From Chloroflexota bacterium (GTDB lineage: Bacteria; Chloroflexota; UBA11872): DNA of 64,000 bases. Positions 61,617 to 64,000 of this stretch are shown here, in pieces. The position numbers were made by a program, and so were the translations under genes. The DNA lies in assembly GCA_022825895.1 (NCBI GenBank), contig JAJDVX010000010.1, positions 124,001 to 188,000 on the forward strand. The letters run 5' to 3'. Each line of letters starts with the position of its first letter. Position 1 is the first letter of the stretch. The notes under the pieces were generated by a model. The model was not told the origin of the DNA, did not search any database, and saw nothing but the letters and a program-made list of their open reading frames with translations.

Positions 61617-63031
61617 GCCCGCTTGAGGCCCTCCTCAACAGCGAGGCGGGCCTGCTGGTCACCTTGCCGTTGGCCCTGCTCGTCCTCAGCGTCATCGTCT
61701 TCGTTCACGAACTCGGGCACTTCGTCGCCGCTCGCAGATTCGGCGTCCACGTCAAGGAATTCGCCATCGGGTTTCCGCCGCGCGTCAAGTCGGTGGTGCG
61801 AGGCGGCAACACCTATCCCGCAGCTCGGATTACACCGGATCCCATTGACCTGAGCGGGCGCCTGGTTCGCCTGTGGAGCGGCGATCCGGCGTCCAACCTC
61901 GCCAGGGCCGTCGTCGTCCTTGACGGCGAGGGCCCCTACCTGCGGGCCGACGCCGCGCATGCGGCCGCCAGCTCGGCCGCTGGCCTCGTCGTGGCCGGAC
62001 CCCAGTCCGTCCAGGACGCGATCGACCTTGCGGAAATGTCGATTCCGGTGATCGCCGTCAGCCGCGATGACGCGCTGGCCATGCTGGCGGATGCGGCTGG
62101 ACGAGAGGCCGTCATCGAGACGGGCCGGAGTCAGGCCGGCGAGGACGAAGCGCGTGTGCATATCGGCGCCACGCGCTTCGCGCTCAACCTGCTGCCGCTC
62201 GGCGGCTACGTGCGCATGACCGGCGAGAACGACGAGTTTGACGCGCCGGGCAGCTTCATGACGCGCCCGGCCTGGCAACGCGGCCTCGTCCTTTTGGCCG
62301 GACCGCTGATGAACGTGTTGCTCACACCCCTGTTTTTCTTCGTCGCGGCCATGATCGCGGACGTGACCGGCAGCGTCGTCGCCGGCGTTGTCCCGGATTC
62401 ACCCGCGGCCCAGGCCGGCCTCCGGGAAGGCGATCAACTCGTTCGCATCGGCGAGCGCGACATCGTCTCCCTTACCGACGTTCGAGACGCCGTAAGCGCT
62501 GCCGCCGGCCGGGAAGTGACCATTGTCGTCAGGCGACAGGAGGCCGAGCTCGCGCTTGTTGCGACCCCCCGGCTCAATCCGCCGCCCGGACAAGGGGCCC
62601 TGGGCATCCGGATGCGAGCGACGGTCGGGCCTGCACCCGTTCACGTGGCAATCCCTCGCGCGTTTCAGCGCACCTGGGACGCCTTGCTCCTGCTGCCCAG
62701 GGTGATCGGCGAAGCCATAGCCGGCACCCAACAGCTGGAGTTGGCCGGTCCGGTTGGCATCGTCCAGACCGTCGGCGTCGCCGCCCGCCAGGGTCTGGAA
62801 ATTGTCTTCATCCTTGCCGCGTTTCTCACCGCGCAGATCGGCCTGCTCAACCTGGTGCCCTGGCCCGGGCTGGACGGTGGCCGCCTGATCTTCGTGTTGG
62901 TCGAGCTTCTCACCGGCCGCCGGGTCCCGCCCCGCCGCGAAGCCGCCTTCCACTTTGTCGGCATCGTGCTGCTGCTCACGCTGGTGCTCTTCATCACCGT
63001 GGGCGACGTACAACGCGTCGCCGGCACGTGA
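61613..63031 (+). CDS. rseP: RIP metalloprotease (RseP/site-2 protease family) with inserted domain
   Basis: Intramembrane zinc protease of 472 residues, GTG 61613 overlapping the dxr stop (GTGA). VFVHELGHFVAARRFG gives the HExxH zinc site (His32, Glu33, His36), a PDZ domain follows at about residues 250-310, and NLVPWPGLDGGRLIF is the second active-site motif. Between residues 67 and 187, where the E. coli protein has only a short loop, lies an extra stretch of about 115 residues. Residues 98-168 (VVVLDGEGPYLRADAAHAA, IPVIAVSRDDALAMLAD) resemble a protease-associated domain. Last gene of the rpsB-rseP operon. Confidence 0.94.
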   Translation: MSPLEALLNSEAGLLVTLPLALLVLSVIVFVHELGHFVAARRFGVHVKEFAIGFPPRVKSVVRGGNTYPAARITPDPIDLSGRLVRLWSGDPASNLARAVVVLDGEGPYLRADAAHAAASSAAGLVVAGPQSVQDAIDLAEMSIPVIAVSRDDALAMLADAAGREAVIETGRSQAGEDEARVHIGATRFALNLLPLGGYVRMTGENDEFDAPGSFMTRPAWQRGLVLLAGPLMNVLLTPLFFFVAAMIADVTGSVVAGVVPDSPAAQAGLREGDQLVRIGERDIVSLTDVRDAVSAAAGREVTIVVRRQEAELALVATPRLNPPPGQGALGIRMRATVGPAPVHVAIPRAFQRTWDALLLLPRVIGEAIAGTQQLELAGPVGIVQTVGVAARQGLEIVFILAAFLTAQIGLLNLVPWPGLDGGRLIFVLVELLTGRRVPPRREAAFHFVGIVLLLTLVLFITVGDVQRVAGT

Positions 63032-63061
63032 GCGCCCCGCCTACCGCCCAGCCAGCCCAGC

Positions 63062-63081
63062 GCACCTCGGGCTCGAGGTGC
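63062..63081. terminator. Hairpin between convergent genes
   Basis: GCACCTCG, GGCT loop, CGAGGTGC gives a perfect 8-bp stem 31 bases after the rseP stop. It has no T run on either side; it may end the operon or serve both converging genes. Confidence 0.4.
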
Positions 63082-63170
63082 CGGGCGGCGTTACGTACCA
63101 GGCAGGCGGCGTCCTTCGACGTTAGAAGCGTAGCGAGACGCGCCAGCCTGAAGGCTCACCACGGCCCGCG

Positions 63171-64000
63171 TTAGCCGGCCACCTGGAAGCTGACTTGATG
63201 CCAGCCCTCCGCGCCGTTCGGCGCTGGCGGCCTGGGTCCCACCGGTTGTGTCACGCCGCTGGCGTCGGTCGCGCGCACCCTGGCGACGTGCCTGCCCGGG
63301 GTCGCCTCCCACCGGTGCACCCACTGCACCCAGGTGTGCTTGCTGATCGGCAAGGCCAGCCGTGCCTCCTGCCAGTCGCCGTTGTCGATCTGCACCTCCA
63401 CCTTGCTGATGCCGCGGTTCTGCGCCCACGCCACGCCGGCAATCGGCTGCAAGCCGGAGTTGATCGTCGAGGAAGGCCTCGGCACGTCGATCCGGGATTG
63501 CGTCTTCACCGGACCCTCCTTTGACCATCCCCGCGGAATCCAGTAGCCGTTGAAGCCGTCCCACGTCGTGACTTCGATCTCCTGCAGCCACTTGGTGGCT
63601 GATACGTACCCGTAGAGGCCCGACACAATCAGCCGCGCCGGAAATCCGTGCTCGAACGGCAGCGGCTCGCCATTCATGCCCACCGCCACCAGCGCCGGAC
63701 GCCCATCGAACGCCACGGCCGTCGGGAATCCGACCGTAAACCCGTCGACCGACCGGCCCACGATCTGGGTGCCTTCAGGCTTCACCCCCGCGTGATTCAC
63801 CAGGTGCCAGATCGGCACGCCCTGCCACGTGGCATTGCCGATCAATTCGCCGCCCACTTCGTTGGAGACGCAGCACAACGTGATGAACTCCTCGAAGACC
63901 GAGAGCCCGAGGAGCTCCGGGAATGAAATGCTGTACGGGCGCTCGACCAGACCCGTGATGTTGAGCCTCCAGTTGTTGACGTCGACCCGTGGAACCGAGA
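63171..64000 (-). CDS. Molybdopterin-dependent oxidoreductase, sulfite oxidase family (partial)
   Basis: C-terminal 275 residues of a molybdoenzyme; the N-terminal end lies beyond the window. TLCCVSNEVGGELIGNATW contains the Cys that ligates molybdenum, FVERPYS-like and PRVDVNNWRLNITGLVERPY segments mark the oxidoreductase_molyb domain, and after PVKTQSRIDVP comes a Mo-co dimerisation domain (GVAWAQNRGISKVEVQID). Members oxidise sulfite or reduce sulfoxides and are exported by Tat; in Chloroflexota and Actinobacteria many carry membrane helices N-terminally, which cannot be checked here. Convergent with rseP. Confidence 0.9.
   Translation of the reverse strand, partial: SVPRVDVNNWRLNITGLVERPYSISFPELLGLSVFEEFITLCCVSNEVGGELIGNATWQGVPIWHLVNHAGVKPEGTQIVGRSVDGFTVGFPTAVAFDGRPALVAVGMNGEPLPFEHGFPARLIVSGLYGYVSATKWLQEIEVTTWDGFNGYWIPRGWSKEGPVKTQSRIDVPRPSSTINSGLQPIAGVAWAQNRGISKVEVQIDNGDWQEARLALPISKHTWVQWVHRWEATPGRHVARVRATDASGVTQPVGPRPPAPNGAEGWHQVSFQVAG

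Noticed and set aside
1-64000. tRNA or rRNA genes
   Set aside because: No cloverleaf with a GTTCGA-type T loop and no rRNA-like stretch was found in the intergenic regions. A TTCGAA in topA is coding sequence.

Overview
The window is a GC-rich bacterial chromosome segment with no tRNA, rRNA, CRISPR array or phage module that I can see. Several traits point to Chloroflexota, possibly the SAR202 or sponge-symbiont type: Cys-anchored substrate-binding lipoproteins with a Val/Glu-repeat stalk, Tat-type lipoproteins, a topoisomerase I with Gly-Tyr-Gly-Pro-Tyr repeats in place of zinc fingers, a compact EF-Ts, and a large stock of Gfo/Idh/MocA oxidoreductases beside an enolase-superfamily enzyme and a phytanoyl-CoA dioxygenase. 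The assignment is by gene style, not by a marker tree.

Region 1 (1-19.4 kb) is an accessory catabolic and uptake region. It holds a partial mandelate racemase-like enzyme, an MDR dehydrogenase, a Gfo/Idh enzyme divergent from a DegT aminotransferase, and a sugar-type ABC importer (binding protein, one MalF-like and two tandem MalG-like permeases, no ATPase). Three nearly identical tandem Tat lipoproteins with a beta-propeller look follow, then three consecutive Gfo/Idh enzymes with a sarcosine-oxidase-like flavoenzyme, and an M19 dipeptidase homologue. Together they look like uptake and oxidation or epimerisation of sugar acids, cyclitols or N-methylated compounds; the substrate cannot be read from sequence.

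Region 2 (19.4-31.3 kb) holds clpB with a near-consensus promoter, a PhyH dioxygenase, the minus-strand cluster pyrE-dacF-tatA-spoIID-like (envelope and export), and a two-subunit ABC exporter.

Region 3 (31.3-34.4 kb) is a repeat-rich island. Five REP elements (GTAG followed by a hairpin) surround and lie inside a REP-associated tyrosine transposase whose frame is broken by one stop codon contributed by a REP. A second dispersed 36-bp repeat, a small O-methyltransferase and a lone Mrr-type nuclease complete it.

Region 4 (34.4-53 kb) mixes housekeeping genes (valS, a yhaM-like nuclease, thpR, rdgB, rsmA-pth-mfd) with accessory enzymes: HyuB, a degenerate Dxs-like protein that has lost its cofactor residues, an amidohydrolase, an orphan corrinoid protein, two short-chain dehydrogenases and a sugar isomerase-like protein.

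Region 5 (53-63 kb) has topA followed by the classic order rpsB-tsf-pyrH-frr-uppS-cdsA-dxr-rseP. Its genes overlap by 1-4 nt from uppS onward, indicating translational coupling. The window ends in a partial sulfite-oxidase-type molybdoenzyme on the minus strand.

Most notable: the triplicated propeller lipoproteins, the REP-interrupted transposase, the Dxs-derived probable pseudoenzyme, the protease-associated-like insertion in RseP, and several genes whose homology-defined N-termini lack ATG/GTG/TTG.
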